From assembly GCF_913063425.1 (NCBI RefSeq), contig NZ_CAJXYK010000022.1:1-64000 (forward strand): DNA of 64,000 bases. Direction: 5' to 3'. Numbering within the stretch: the stretch's first letter is position 1; each line of letters opens with the position of its first letter. This DNA is from an uncultured Thiohalocapsa sp. Lineage in GTDB: Bacteria; Pseudomonadota; Gammaproteobacteria; Chromatiales; Chromatiaceae. A model generated the notes under the pieces. The model saw nothing but the letters and a program-made list of their open reading frames with translations. It had not been told where the DNA came from and ran no database searches. A program made the translations under genes and the position numbers. Of the stretch, positions 36,830-45,394 are shown in pieces.

Positions 36830-37693
36830 ATGGCTGAAGAAGCATCGATCAAAGACATCGCCAACCTCGGCTCCCTGTCGACGGGCACGATCGACGCCTA
36901 CATCGCGAGCGCTTACCAGATTCCTGTACTCACGCAGGAGGAAGAGCGCAGCCTGGCCCTGCGCCTGCGCGACCATGGCGACATGATGGCGGCCCGGCGG
37001 CTGGTGCTCTCGCACCTGCGCTTCGTGATCCGCATCGCACGCGGCTACCTGGGATACGGCCTGCCCCTGCCGGACCTGATCCAGGAGGGCACCGTGGGCC
37101 TGATGAAGGCGGTGCGCCGGTTCGAGCCGGACGTGGGCGTGCGGCTGGTCTCCTTCGCGGTGCACTGGATCCGCGCCGAGATCCACGAGTACATCCTGCG
37201 CAACTGGCGCATCGTGAAGGTTGCCACCACCAAGGCGCAGCGTAAGCTCTTCTTCAACCTCCGCAGTGCCAAGAAGCGCCTCGGCTGGTTCTCCAAGCAG
37301 GAGGTGGACGAGGTGGCCGCGGACCTTGGGGTCAAGCCCGAGACGGTGCTGGAGATGGAGTCGCGCCTGGCGAGCCACGACATGGCCTTCGACGGCCACG
37401 ACGACGACGACGACGATGGCCCGTCGGCACCCTCCACCTATCTGCCCGACCTGCGCATGGAGCCCGCCGCGGCGCTGGAGAAGGAAGACAACGACGCCCA
37501 TCAGCGCGAGCGCCTGTTCGCCGCCCTGGAGGGCCTGGACGAGCGCAGCAAGACCATCCTGCGCGAGCGCTGGCTGACGGAGAAGAAGCAGACCCTGCAC
37601 GAGCTGGCGCAGCAGTTCGGCGTCTCCGCCGAGCGCATCCGCCAGATCGAGAAGAACGCGATGAACAAGCTCCGGGTGCAGCTGGAGCTGTAA
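36830..37693 (+). CDS. rpoH: RNA polymerase heat-shock sigma factor RpoH (sigma32)
   Basis: RpoH directs RNA polymerase to heat-shock promoters. The 287-residue protein carries region 2 ([36 protein letters not shown]), the RpoH box QRKLFFNLR at 137-145 that distinguishes sigma32 from other sigma70 factors and serves in DnaK/FtsH-mediated turnover, and region 4 ([31 protein letters not shown]). Residues 191-196 are six consecutive aspartates ([13 protein letters not shown]), an acidic insert between regions 3 and 4 that is unusual. A strong intrinsic terminator follows. Confidence 0.97.
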   Translation: MAEEASIKDIANLGSLSTGTIDAYIASAYQIPVLTQEEERSLALRLRDHGDMMAARRLVLSHLRFVIRIARGYLGYGLPLPDLIQEGTVGLMKAVRRFEPDVGVRLVSFAVHWIRAEIHEYILRNWRIVKVATTKAQRKLFFNLRSAKKRLGWFSKQEVDEVAADLGVKPETVLEMESRLASHDMAFDGHDDDDDDGPSAPSTYLPDLRMEPAAALEKEDNDAHQRERLFAALEGLDERSKTILRERWLTEKKQTLHELAQQFGVSAERIRQIEKNAMNKLRVQLEL

Positions 37694-37738
37694 CCCACAG
37701 TCGCCGCCGGCGCGCGCCGGCGACGCTGCCCTCGCCTG

Positions 37739-37763
37739 AAGCCCGCCCCCGGCGGGCTTTTTC
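37739..37763 (+). terminator. intrinsic terminator after rpoH
   Basis: GCCCGCC (37741-37747) and GGCGGGC (37751-37757) form a seven-base GC stem with a CCC loop, followed by five to six T residues. It lies 45 bases after the rpoH stop and ends this transcription unit. A second GC hairpin (GTCGCCGCCGGCG) sits between the stop and the terminator. Confidence 0.9.
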
Positions 37764-37908
37764 GTGCCCGCCGACTGCGCCTGCGATGACCCGGCCCAGG
37801 ATTGGCATGCTCGGCGGCAACCGCGTGCCTGCCCATGCGAGCTTGCGCCGAGCCCCGGATGCTGGCGCAATACCGGGCTGACAACTCCCTGCCGCCGCCC
37901 CGGGTGCC

Positions 37909-39339
37909 GTGCCGAATTCACCACGCAAATGGCTGTTCCTGCTGCCCCTCGCAATGGCGCTCGGCATCGCCGTGCTGCTGAACCGCGGTGCAGGGCCACC
38001 GGCACAGCGCGATGCCGAGCCACCGGCGCGGGTGGTCAGGATCATCGAGATCCCCGCCGTGGATGTCGTCCCACGGGCCAACGGTTACGGCCGCGTGCGC
38101 CCGGAGCGGGTCTGGGAGGCGGTGGCAGAGGTCAACGGCCGCGTCATCGAGACGCATCCGCGCCTGCGCAGGGGTGCCCTGCTGCCGGCGGACGCCGTGC
38201 TGCTGCGCATCGATCCCACCGAATACGAGCTGCGCCTGTCCCAGGTCGAGGCGGACATCCTCTCCACCCGGGCGCAGCTCGCCGAGATGGCCGCCAAGGA
38301 GGCCAACATCCGCGCCTCCCTCGCCATCGAAGAGGAATCCCTGGCGCTGCGTACCACGGAGGTGGAGCGCAAGCAGCGCCTGCGCGACAAGGGCACCCTG
38401 AGCGCCTCCGAGCTGGAGCAGGAGAAGCGCAACCTGCTGGCCCAACGCCAGGCGGTACAGGCGCAACAGAACCAGCTGAATCTGCTGCCGGCGGAGCGCG
38501 AGCTGCTGGAGGCGCAGCTCGCCCGCTACGAGGCCCAGCTCGCCGACGCCCGCCTCGACCTCTCGCGCACCGAAGTGCAGCTGCCCTTCCGGGCGCGCCT
38601 GAGCGAGGTGAACATCGAGCAGGCGCAATACGTGCGCGAGGGCCAGGTCCTCATCAAGGCCGACGCCATCGACCGCGCCGAGGTGGAGGCCCAGATCCCC
38701 ATCGCCCGCATGCGCGCGCTGCTTCAGGGGGCCGACCCCATCGATTTCAGCATCGGCCCCGGTGGCGCGCTGGCCGAGCGGCTCGGCATCCGCGCCCGGG
38801 TTACGCTGCGTGACGCCGGCGGCGATGTGTCCTGGGACGCCGAGCTCGCGCGGCTCAGCGACACGCTGGACCCGGACACCCGCACCGTCGGTGTCATCGT
38901 CGTCGTCGAGGCCCCGTATGCCGACGTGGTGCCGGGTGCGCGCCCGCCACTGGTGAAGGGCCTGTTCGTGGAGGTGGAGCTGTTCGGCGCCCCGCGTCCG
39001 GAGCAGCTGGTGGTGCCGCGCTCGGCGCTCCATGGCGACCGACTCTACCTGGTCGAAGACGGGCGGCTCGCCATCCGTCATGTTACCGTCGCCGTCCGCC
39101 ATCCTGAATATGCCATCATCGCGGGCGGCGTTGCGGCCGGTGATGAGCTGGTGGTCTCCGATCTCTTTCCCGCCATCGACGGCATGCCCCTGCGGGGCGA
39201 GCCCGACCCGGAGGCGCGGGCAAGGCTGGTGGCGGCCGCCACCGGCGGTGCCGATGCTGCACGTGCCACACCGGCAGTGCAGCACACGCCGGGTGGTACG
39301 CCGAAAGACACCAGCCCGACAACGGCCGCCGCCCCCTGA
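37909..39339 (+). CDS. HlyD/AcrA-type periplasmic adaptor protein without adjacent pump
   Basis: This 476-residue protein has an N-terminal membrane anchor/signal (WLFLLPLAMALGIAVLL). A lipoyl-type half follows (VNGRVIETHPRLRRGALLP), then a long coiled coil (about 95-215, with LSQVEADILSTRAQLAEMAA and QRQAVQAQQNQLNLLPAERE). The returning lipoyl half is PFRARLSEVNIEQAQYVREG, and a beta-barrel/membrane-proximal region ends the core. These are the parts of RND or ABC efflux adaptors. The start is GTG. No transporter or TolC gene lies beside it; the next genes encode a Cys-rich secreted protein and a di-haem peroxidase. The C-terminal 40 residues are Ala/Thr/Pro-rich and disordered. Confidence 0.85.
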   Translation: MPNSPRKWLFLLPLAMALGIAVLLNRGAGPPAQRDAEPPARVVRIIEIPAVDVVPRANGYGRVRPERVWEAVAEVNGRVIETHPRLRRGALLPADAVLLRIDPTEYELRLSQVEADILSTRAQLAEMAAKEANIRASLAIEEESLALRTTEVERKQRLRDKGTLSASELEQEKRNLLAQRQAVQAQQNQLNLLPAERELLEAQLARYEAQLADARLDLSRTEVQLPFRARLSEVNIEQAQYVREGQVLIKADAIDRAEVEAQIPIARMRALLQGADPIDFSIGPGGALAERLGIRARVTLRDAGGDVSWDAELARLSDTLDPDTRTVGVIVVVEAPYADVVPGARPPLVKGLFVEVELFGAPRPEQLVVPRSALHGDRLYLVEDGRLAIRHVTVAVRHPEYAIIAGGVAAGDELVVSDLFPAIDGMPLRGEPDPEARARLVAAATGGADAARATPAVQHTPGGTPKDTSPTTAAAP

Positions 39340-39432
39340 GCCCGCATACGCATGCAGCCGCGGACCACCCCGGCTGCGAGACATCGATCACCATCGAGCT
39401 TCGCTCACAACCCAGGGACCGAGCCCAACCCC

Positions 39433-40965
39433 ATGCAAGCCTCGCTGCGATCCGCCCTCGCCGCTCTCACCCTGCTGGCACCGGCACTCTTGTTCTCGCA
39501 ACCCGCCGCCGCCATCCCTGCGGCGCCGGTGATGACCCTCTACAAGTTCAACGGCCCGCTGACGGTGCCCACCTATCGCATCGGCGCCAATGGCCCGGGT
39601 GCCCAGGCCGGCAGCCTCACCCAGGGCACCGCGGTGATCCCATGCCTGGTGGTGCAGAACGGCCGCGCCCTCACCGACAGCAAGGGCACGCCCTATGTGG
39701 GGTTCGAGGTCGTCGTGGATGCCTCCAGCGCCTCGGGGCAGTCGGCCACCCGCGCCTTCGAGCGCGCGGTGGCGGCCCAGAAAGGCAAGCAGGTCAGAAA
39801 CCATCACTGCGGCCCGGGCGTGAACCGCGTCGTCAGCGTGCGCGACTTCTACCAGCTGGAGAAATCGCCCTTCTTCGATCCGCCCGGCCGCGGCGACCAG
39901 AAGGCCGCCGAGCGCAAAGGCCAGTCCACGCTCGACAAGATCGTGCGCAGCTTCCACAACTCGCCCCAGTGCGCGTCGGTGAACAAGCGCATGACCGGGC
40001 GCCGCGCCAAGCTGGCCTCCGCCTGGGACAGCTTCATCGCCCGCAACAAGGGCAAGTGGGACGACACCACCCTCGCCCGCGCCAAGCACCTGGACTACAC
40101 CATGCGCACCGCCATTTTCGAGGGGCATCTGGACCGCGGCTGCTCCGCCTACGGCGCCTGCGAGCGCAACACCGTGGTGCTGTCCGTGCGCAACCGGGCG
40201 GTGGGCCAATGTCTGCGCCGGCAGGGCTGCCGCTTCCCGGGCGACTTCCAGGGCGTGTCCTCGGATGTGTCGCAATACAACATCTGGGACGCCTACCTGA
40301 CCATGATCTCGGGGCTCACCGCCTGCTATCTGCGCACAGACCTTGAGCGCCAGGACTTCTATGACCGCGTACAGGCCATGTACACCCAGAGCGTCGGGGA
40401 TGCCGAGCGCATTCTCTATGGTGGTGACGGCGCCCTGCGGGAGCTGTTCCCCGGCAACAGCCTGCGCGACCTCACCGAGATGCGCCACTACTACCACCCG
40501 CCGGCCATGGGCAAGTGCTTCCCGCAGCAGGACCGCATCGAGTACATGTCCGGCGCCGTCGCCGAGAACGGGCCCGATCACGCCCTCATCGCCAACACCC
40601 GCATCAAGGTGGGCGAGCGCGTGGGCAGCGGCTGGCGCTTCAAGGAAATGCGCTTCGAGATGGAAGACTGGGGCGATGACATCCGCATCGAGGACAACTA
40701 CCCGGGCTTCATCGTGGACGGCCGCAAGGTGCGCCTCGGCGGCGGGGGCGGCTGCACCGCCTACGGCGTCTCGCCGGGGTGCAGCTTCAGCAAAGTCGGG
40801 CGCTGGCGCCGCACGCCGAGCTGGCTCAGCGCCGGTCGCCCCGTGGCGCTGAACTGCCGCATCCAGGACCAAGGCGAGTCCTGCCGCGGCGGCGGGCGCA
40901 GCCGCTCGGTGAGCGTCGGCGGCGCCTGCGATGTGGACATGATGCCTGTGACGGGCGTGCATTGA
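39433..40965 (+). CDS. cysteine-rich secreted protein, unknown function
   Basis: This 510-residue protein has a signal peptide (SALAALTLLAPALLFSQPAA). The mature chain contains 14 cysteines, an even number consistent with seven disulfides, for example GCSAYGACERN, GQCLRRQGC, GGCTAYGVSPGC and NCRIQDQGESCRGG. Tyr- and Asp-rich stretches (RHYYHPPAMGKCF, FEMEDWGDDIRIEDNYPGF) occur in the C-terminal half. No enzymatic motif was recognised. ATG 39433 is preferred because it begins the signal peptide; the frame extends to 39352. It lies 93 bases after the adaptor gene and 118 bases before the peroxidase gene, all in the same direction. Confidence 0.7.
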   Translation: MQASLRSALAALTLLAPALLFSQPAAAIPAAPVMTLYKFNGPLTVPTYRIGANGPGAQAGSLTQGTAVIPCLVVQNGRALTDSKGTPYVGFEVVVDASSASGQSATRAFERAVAAQKGKQVRNHHCGPGVNRVVSVRDFYQLEKSPFFDPPGRGDQKAAERKGQSTLDKIVRSFHNSPQCASVNKRMTGRRAKLASAWDSFIARNKGKWDDTTLARAKHLDYTMRTAIFEGHLDRGCSAYGACERNTVVLSVRNRAVGQCLRRQGCRFPGDFQGVSSDVSQYNIWDAYLTMISGLTACYLRTDLERQDFYDRVQAMYTQSVGDAERILYGGDGALRELFPGNSLRDLTEMRHYYHPPAMGKCFPQQDRIEYMSGAVAENGPDHALIANTRIKVGERVGSGWRFKEMRFEMEDWGDDIRIEDNYPGFIVDGRKVRLGGGGGCTAYGVSPGCSFSKVGRWRRTPSWLSAGRPVALNCRIQDQGESCRGGGRSRSVSVGGACDVDMMPVTGVH

Positions 40966-41083
40966 CGGACGTCGCGCCGACGCAGCCGCATTCCTGCGCC
41001 AGCGCAATTCCTGCCGGCGGCGGGGATTGTAGGCTTCTGCCCGGCAATCCCGCATAACCAAGCAAGACGCCAGGAAGACGAAC

Positions 41084-42154
41084 ATGAATGCGAAATCCAC
41101 TGGCCGGCTGCGCCGCATCGCAGGCACCGCAATCCTCCCCACGCTGATCCTCGCCAGCACCCAGACCCTGGCCGACGACGCCGCCCTGCGCGAGAAGGCC
41201 AAATCCGCGGGGCTGGAGCCGGTGCCCTATGGCCTCGCCGAGGTCGCAGACAACCCGGTGACCCGGGAGAAGATCGAGCTCGGCAAGATGCTCTTCTTCG
41301 ACCCGCGCCTGTCCAAGTCCGGCGTCATCTCCTGCAACACCTGCCACAACCTGGGCACCGGCGGCGACGACAACATGCCCACCTCTTTGGGCCACGGCTG
41401 GCAGCAGGGCCCCCGCAACTCACCAACGGTACTGAACGCCGTGTTCAACGCCGCGCAGTTCTGGGACGGCCGCGCCGAAGACCTCAAGGCGCAGGCCAAG
41501 GGCCCGATCCAGGCGGGCGTGGAGATGGCCAATGAGCCCGAGCAGGTGGTGGCGACCCTGAACAGCATGCCCGAGTACGTCGAGCGCTTCGGCCGCGCCT
41601 TCCCAGGCGAGGATGAGCCGGTCAGCTTCGACAACATGGCCAAGGCCATCGAGGCCTTCGAGGTCACCCTGGTGACACCGAATGCCCCCTTCGATCAGTT
41701 CCTGGAAGGCAACGACGGCGCGCTCACCGATGCGCAAAAGGAGGGTCTCGCGCTCTTCATCGACAAGGGCTGCACCGCCTGCCACAGCGGCGTCAACTTC
41801 GGCGGGCAGGACTACTTTCCCTTCGGCCTCATCAAGCGCCCGGGCGCCGACATCCTGCCGCCGGAGGACAAGGGCCGCTATCGCGTGACCAAAACCGCGT
41901 CGGATGAATACGTCTTCCGCGCCGCGCCGCTGCGCAACATCGCCATCACGGCGCCCTACTTCCACTCCGGCGAGGTCTGGGACTTGGAGCAGGCCTTGGC
42001 GGTGATGGGCACGGCGCAGCTCGGTGCCAAGCTCACGGATGACGAGGTCGCCAGCATCGCTGGGTTCCTGGAGACCCTGACCGGCGAGCAGCCCAAGATC
42101 GAGTATCCGGTGCTGCCGGTGGAGACGGACGCGACCCCCAAGCCGAAGCCCTGA
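41084..42154 (+). CDS. periplasmic di-haem cytochrome c peroxidase (CcpA/MauG family)
   Basis: The enzyme reduces hydrogen peroxide to water with electrons from a c-type cytochrome. The 356-residue protein has a signal peptide (IAGTAILPTLILASTQTLA) and two haem c attachment sites, CNTCH (84-88) and CTACH (230-234). It has family blocks LGKMLFFDPRLSKSG, RNSPTVLNAVFN, FWDGRAEDLKAQAKGP, and APLRNIAITAPYFHSG, the last of which includes residues near the distal haem. It has no fused extra domain. It is the third of three same-strand genes for exported proteins. Confidence 0.94.
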   Translation: MNAKSTGRLRRIAGTAILPTLILASTQTLADDAALREKAKSAGLEPVPYGLAEVADNPVTREKIELGKMLFFDPRLSKSGVISCNTCHNLGTGGDDNMPTSLGHGWQQGPRNSPTVLNAVFNAAQFWDGRAEDLKAQAKGPIQAGVEMANEPEQVVATLNSMPEYVERFGRAFPGEDEPVSFDNMAKAIEAFEVTLVTPNAPFDQFLEGNDGALTDAQKEGLALFIDKGCTACHSGVNFGGQDYFPFGLIKRPGADILPPEDKGRYRVTKTASDEYVFRAAPLRNIAITAPYFHSGEVWDLEQALAVMGTAQLGAKLTDDEVASIAGFLETLTGEQPKIEYPVLPVETDATPKPKP

Positions 42155-42377
42155 GCTTGTGCCCCGCGGCGACACCGAGCGCGCGCCAAGTCTCCAGTAG
42201 GACCTGACGGTGCTCGTGCTCGCCGACGGCGAGCGGCCCCACATCGGCGAGCACAACGCCGAGCCGGGCCGGGTCCACGTCCTCACGGACGGTCACCCGG
42301 CGCAGATCCGTGCCGCACTGCCGCCTGTGCGCGCGGCGCCCCAGCGCATCACCGCCGAAGTCGGGCAGACGGCTACG

Positions 42378-42472
42378 GGTACGCCGACCTCAGTTGTCAC
42401 GCCAGGCAAGCGCACTTCAGTGCGCCTGCCGCAGATCATCTGCCCGGCCTGGGGTTCTCCGCGGTGCTGCGC
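42378..42472 (-). repeat. dispersed double-hairpin module, copy D
   Basis: On the minus strand: box GCGCAGCACCGCGGAGAACC, hairpin 1 GCGCACTGAAGTGCGC (42410-42425, perfect seven-base stem), spacer, a degenerate hairpin 2 GACAACTGAGGTCGGC (42383-42398) and trailer GTACC. The box is close to that of copy A. It lies in the 658-base gap between the peroxidase gene and nifU, 80 bases upstream of the NifA-type site. The rest of 42155-42377 shows no supportable gene. Confidence 0.75.
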
Positions 42473-42553
42473 CGCCCGCCAGCCCCACGAGTCACACCCG
42501 CCGGCGACCCGGGCCGCGCACGCGTGCGAAGTCCGACGCGGCGGCACCGCGGA

Positions 42554-42569
42554 TGTCGTGTTCCGCACA
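42554..42569 (+). promoter_or_regulatory. NifA-type upstream activator sequence (TGT-N10-ACA)
   Basis: TGT at 42554-42556 and ACA at 42567-42569 are separated by exactly ten bases. The centre is about 104 bases upstream of the start predicted from the -24/-12 element at 42639, the usual distance for NifA activator sites. A single match of this kind can occur by chance; the combination with the sigma54-type promoter ahead of nifU is what makes it credible. Confidence 0.6.
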
Positions 42570-42602
42570 CTCGGCAGGCGGCAGCCCCTGCCTCCCCGAG
42601 CT

Positions 42603-42615
42603 TCTGAAATTCAGA
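42603..42615. promoter_or_regulatory. 13-bp palindrome between activator site and promoter
   Basis: TCTGAAATTCAGA is a perfect palindrome around its centre base and lies in an AT-richer pocket between the NifA-type site and the -24/-12 promoter. It could be a second regulator's operator or part of a bending region; no IHF match was clear. Confidence 0.35.
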
Positions 42616-42638
42616 GACTTACGCCTCGATTTCCACAC

Positions 42639-42654
42639 TGGCTCGATGCTTGCT
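42639..42654 (+). promoter_or_regulatory. sigma54-type -24/-12 promoter for nifUS
   Basis: TGGCTC, five bases, TTGCT matches the consensus TGGCAC-N5-TTGCA/T with one mismatch, and the invariant GG and GC pairs are correctly spaced. Transcription would begin near 42665, leaving a leader of about 148 bases before the nifU ATG at 42813. Confidence 0.7.
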
Positions 42655-42812
42655 AAAGCTTCGACTCATGAGGTTTGTCAATCTGGACGCAACGGACATG
42701 CGCCACAGTTGAAGCGTGCGACCGGCATCTCTGCGGCCGTCCCGGTCCAACAAGACCCGAGCCACCCAGCGTCCGAGCCCAAACACTGCAAGCTACCCAG
42801 CGGAGCCGAGCC

Positions 42813-43700
42813 ATGTGGGACTATTCCGAAACCGTCAAAGAGCACTTCTTCAACCCGCGCAACGCCGGTGCCGTCGCCGATGCCAATGCCATCGGTGAGG
42901 TGGGCTCACTCTCCTGCGGTGATGCCCTGCGCCTGACCCTGAAAGTGGACCCGGCCACCGACACCATCCTGGAGGCGGGCTTCCAGACCTTCGGCTGCGG
43001 CTCCGCCATCGCCTCCAGCTCCGCGCTGACGGAGATGATCAAGGGCATGAGCGTGGACGAGGCCCTCAATGTCAGCAACCAGGACATCGCCGACTTCCTG
43101 GAGGGCCTGCCGCCGGAGAAGATGCACTGCTCCGTCATGGGCCGCGAGGCGCTGCAGGCCGCCGTCGCCAACTACCGCGGCGAGGTCTGGAAGGACGACC
43201 ACGAGGAAGGCGCCCTGGTGTGCAAGTGCTTCGCCGTGGACGCCGTGATGATCGAGGACACCATCCGCGCCAACGGTCTCAGCACCGTCGAAGAGGTGAC
43301 CAACTACACCAAGGCCGGCGGCGGCTGCTCCGCCTGCCATGAGCCCATCGAGGAGATCCTCACCAAGGTGCTCGCCGAGCAGGGCAAGACCTTCGACCCC
43401 ACCGCCGCCCCGCCGCCGCCCGCCGGCAAGCCGAAGCTCGGCAACCTGGCACGCATCCGCCGCATCGAGAACGCCATCGAGGCCATCCGCCCGAACCTCC
43501 AGCGCGACCACGGCGACGTGGAGCTGGTGGACATCGACGGCAAGAACGTCTTCGTCAACATGACCGGCGCCTGCTCCGGCTGCCAGATGGCCTCCACCAC
43601 GCTGGAGGGCATCCAGCAGCGCATCGTCGAGGACCTGGGCGAGTTTGTCCGCGTTCTGCCGGCGCAGGCCATGCAGACGGCTGCTGCCTCAGCGGATTGA
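42813..43700 (+). CDS. nifU: NifU iron-sulfur cluster assembly scaffold
   Basis: NifU assembles iron-sulfur clusters for nitrogenase with sulfur supplied by NifS. The 295-residue protein has all three domains of true NifU: an IscU-like domain with Cys35, Cys62 and Cys106; a permanent [2Fe-2S] domain with Cys137, Cys139, Cys172 and Cys175; and a C-terminal Nfu domain with Cys254 and Cys257 (ACSGCQM). The first seven positions equal the numbering reported for Azotobacter vinelandii NifU. GGAG precedes ATG 42813. It is followed by nifS and preceded by a sigma54-type promoter with a NifA-type site, so it is probably the nitrogen-fixation copy. No nifHDK genes lie in the window. Confidence 0.96.
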   Translation: MWDYSETVKEHFFNPRNAGAVADANAIGEVGSLSCGDALRLTLKVDPATDTILEAGFQTFGCGSAIASSSALTEMIKGMSVDEALNVSNQDIADFLEGLPPEKMHCSVMGREALQAAVANYRGEVWKDDHEEGALVCKCFAVDAVMIEDTIRANGLSTVEEVTNYTKAGGGCSACHEPIEEILTKVLAEQGKTFDPTAAPPPPAGKPKLGNLARIRRIENAIEAIRPNLQRDHGDVELVDIDGKNVFVNMTGACSGCQMASTTLEGIQQRIVEDLGEFVRVLPAQAMQTAAASAD

Positions 43701-43779
43701 CGTGCCGTCTTGTCCGTCGCGCGCAGGAGCGAGGGACGAGTATCGAGCAATGGCAAGCACTCGGCGCATCGCTCACTTG

Positions 43780-43817
43780 CCCCTCGCCTCCTCGCCCCTC
43801 GCCCCTCGCCCCTCGCC
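43780..43817 (+). repeat. 7-bp CCCCTCG tandem repeat in the nifU-nifS spacer
   Basis: Five near-tandem copies of CCCCTCG (one interrupted as CCTCCTCG) end 33 bases before the nifS ATG. The tract is wholly intergenic, within the transcript leader of nifS if the two genes share a message. Slippage would change spacing but not a reading frame. Confidence 0.75.
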
Positions 43818-43850
43818 AAATGCAGCTCAAGCACTCGCGGAGCGCCCAAA

Positions 43851-45077
43851 ATGACCCAGGCCACGTCAGGTATCTATTTGGACAACAACGCCACCACCAT
43901 GGTCGATCCCGCCGTGGTGGAGGCCATGCTGCCCTACTTCACGGAGCAGTTCGGCAATCCGTCGTCCATGCACCAGTTCGGCGACCGCGTCGGGCGCGCC
44001 CTCAAGACCGCGCGGCAACAGGTGCAGGCGCTGTTGGGTGCGGAGCTGGACTCGGAGATCGTCTTCACCTCCTGCGGCACCGAATCGGACTCCACGGCCA
44101 TCCTGTCCGCACTGAAGGCCCAGCCGGAGCGCAGGGAAATCATCACCACCGTCGTCGAGCATCCGGCGGTGCTGAGCCTGTGCGAGCACCTGGAGAAGGA
44201 AGGCTGCACCGTCCACTACCTCAAGGTGGACAAGAAGGGACGCATCGACATGCAGCAGTACCTGGACGCCCTGTCCAACAAGGTCGCCATCGTCTCGGTG
44301 ATGTGGGCCAACAACGAGACGGGCACCCTGTTCCCGGTGGAGGAGATGGCCGAGCTGGCGCGCTCCGCAGGTGTCATGTTCCACACCGATGCGGTGCAGG
44401 CTGTGGGCAAGGTGCCCATCGACCTCAAGCGCACCGCCATCGACATGCTCTCGCTCTCCGGGCACAAGCTGCATGCGCCCAAGGGCATCGGCGTGCTCTA
44501 CCTGCGCCGCGGCACCCGCTTCCGCCCGCTGCTGCGCGGCGGCCACCAGGAGCGCGGCCGGCGCGCCGGTACTGAGAACAGCGCCTCCATCGTCGCCCTC
44601 GGCAAGGCCTGCGAGCTGGCACTTGCGCACATGGACGAGGAGAAGACCCAGGTACGCAAGCTCCGGGACCGCCTGGAGCAGGGCATCCTGCAGACCGTGC
44701 CCAACTGCTTCGTCACCGGCGACCCGAGCAACCGTCTGCCGAACACCTGCAACATCGCCTTCGAGTACATCGAGGGCGAGGCCATCCTGCTGCTGCTGAA
44801 CAAGCTCGGCATCGCCGCCTCCTCAGGCAGTGCATGCACGTCCGGCTCGCTGGAGCCGAGCCATGTCATGCGCGCCATGGACATCCCCTTCACGGCCGCC
44901 CACGGCACCACGCGCTTTTCGCTCTCGCGCTACAACACGGTGGAGGAGATCGACCGGGTCATCGAGGCGGTGCCACCCATCGTCGCCCAGCTGCGCAGGC
45001 TCTCGCCCTACTGGGACGCGGCGGCCAACGCACCGGTGGAAGAGCCCGAAGCCGCCTTCCAGCCGGCGTACGCCTGA
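43851..45077 (+). CDS. nifS: NifS cysteine desulfurase
   Basis: NifS releases sulfur from L-cysteine, as a persulfide on its active-site cysteine, for NifU-based cluster assembly. The 408-residue PLP enzyme shows YLDNNATT at the start, His104, the PLP-binding Lys206 in SGHKLHAPKG, and the catalytic Cys329 in SSGSACTSGS, whose loop matches group I NifS/IscS enzymes. The C-terminal tail after residue 385 is acidic and Ala/Pro-rich. The ATG at 43851 gives a standard N-terminus; the frame is open to 43710, but that part is the CCCCTCG repeat. It follows nifU by 150 bases and is followed by the tandem hairpin array. Confidence 0.95.
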   Translation: MTQATSGIYLDNNATTMVDPAVVEAMLPYFTEQFGNPSSMHQFGDRVGRALKTARQQVQALLGAELDSEIVFTSCGTESDSTAILSALKAQPERREIITTVVEHPAVLSLCEHLEKEGCTVHYLKVDKKGRIDMQQYLDALSNKVAIVSVMWANNETGTLFPVEEMAELARSAGVMFHTDAVQAVGKVPIDLKRTAIDMLSLSGHKLHAPKGIGVLYLRRGTRFRPLLRGGHQERGRRAGTENSASIVALGKACELALAHMDEEKTQVRKLRDRLEQGILQTVPNCFVTGDPSNRLPNTCNIAFEYIEGEAILLLLNKLGIAASSGSACTSGSLEPSHVMRAMDIPFTAAHGTTRFSLSRYNTVEEIDRVIEAVPPIVAQLRRLSPYWDAAANAPVEEPEAAFQPAYA

Positions 45078-45107
45078 GCCGCTCAGCAGCCCCCCGCCCC
45101 CAGCTGC

Positions 45108-45394
45108 GCCGACCCCCAGTCGGCCATCCCTGGGGACGCCGACGTCCAGTCGCCCGCACCTGCGGGCACCGACTTCCAGTCGCCCGCACCTGGGGACGCC
45201 GACTTCCAGTCGGCCGCACCTGGGGACGCCGACTTCCAGTCGGCCGCACCTGGGGACGCCGACTTCCAGTCGGCCGCACCTGGGGGCGCCGACTTCCAGT
45301 CGCCCGCGCCTGGGGGCGCCGACTTCCAGTCGGCCGCACCTGGGGGCGCCGACTTCCAGTCGGCCGCACCTGGGGGCGCCGACTTCCAGTCGGC
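45108..45394 (+). repeat. tandem array of ten hairpins with exact 30-bp period
   Basis: Ten 17-base palindromic units, consensus GCCGACTTCCAGTCGGC, start at 45108 and every 30 bases to 45378. Units are separated by nine 13-base spacers, consensus CGCACCTGGGGAC, alternating with a GGGGGC form in the later copies. The first three units vary most; the middle and end are nearly identical, suggesting recent amplification. The hairpin and the CTGGGGACG spacer match parts of the dispersed double-hairpin module, best copy B. The array starts 30 bases after the nifS stop. Confidence 0.95.

Noticed and set aside
43780-43817. Classical phase-variable repeat
   Set aside because: The tract is not inside a coding frame that would be switched; only leader spacing could change, which is reported as a low-interest finding.
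45108-45394. CRISPR array
   Set aside because: Units and spacers are both near-identical, the period is 30 with palindromes throughout, and no cas gene is present.
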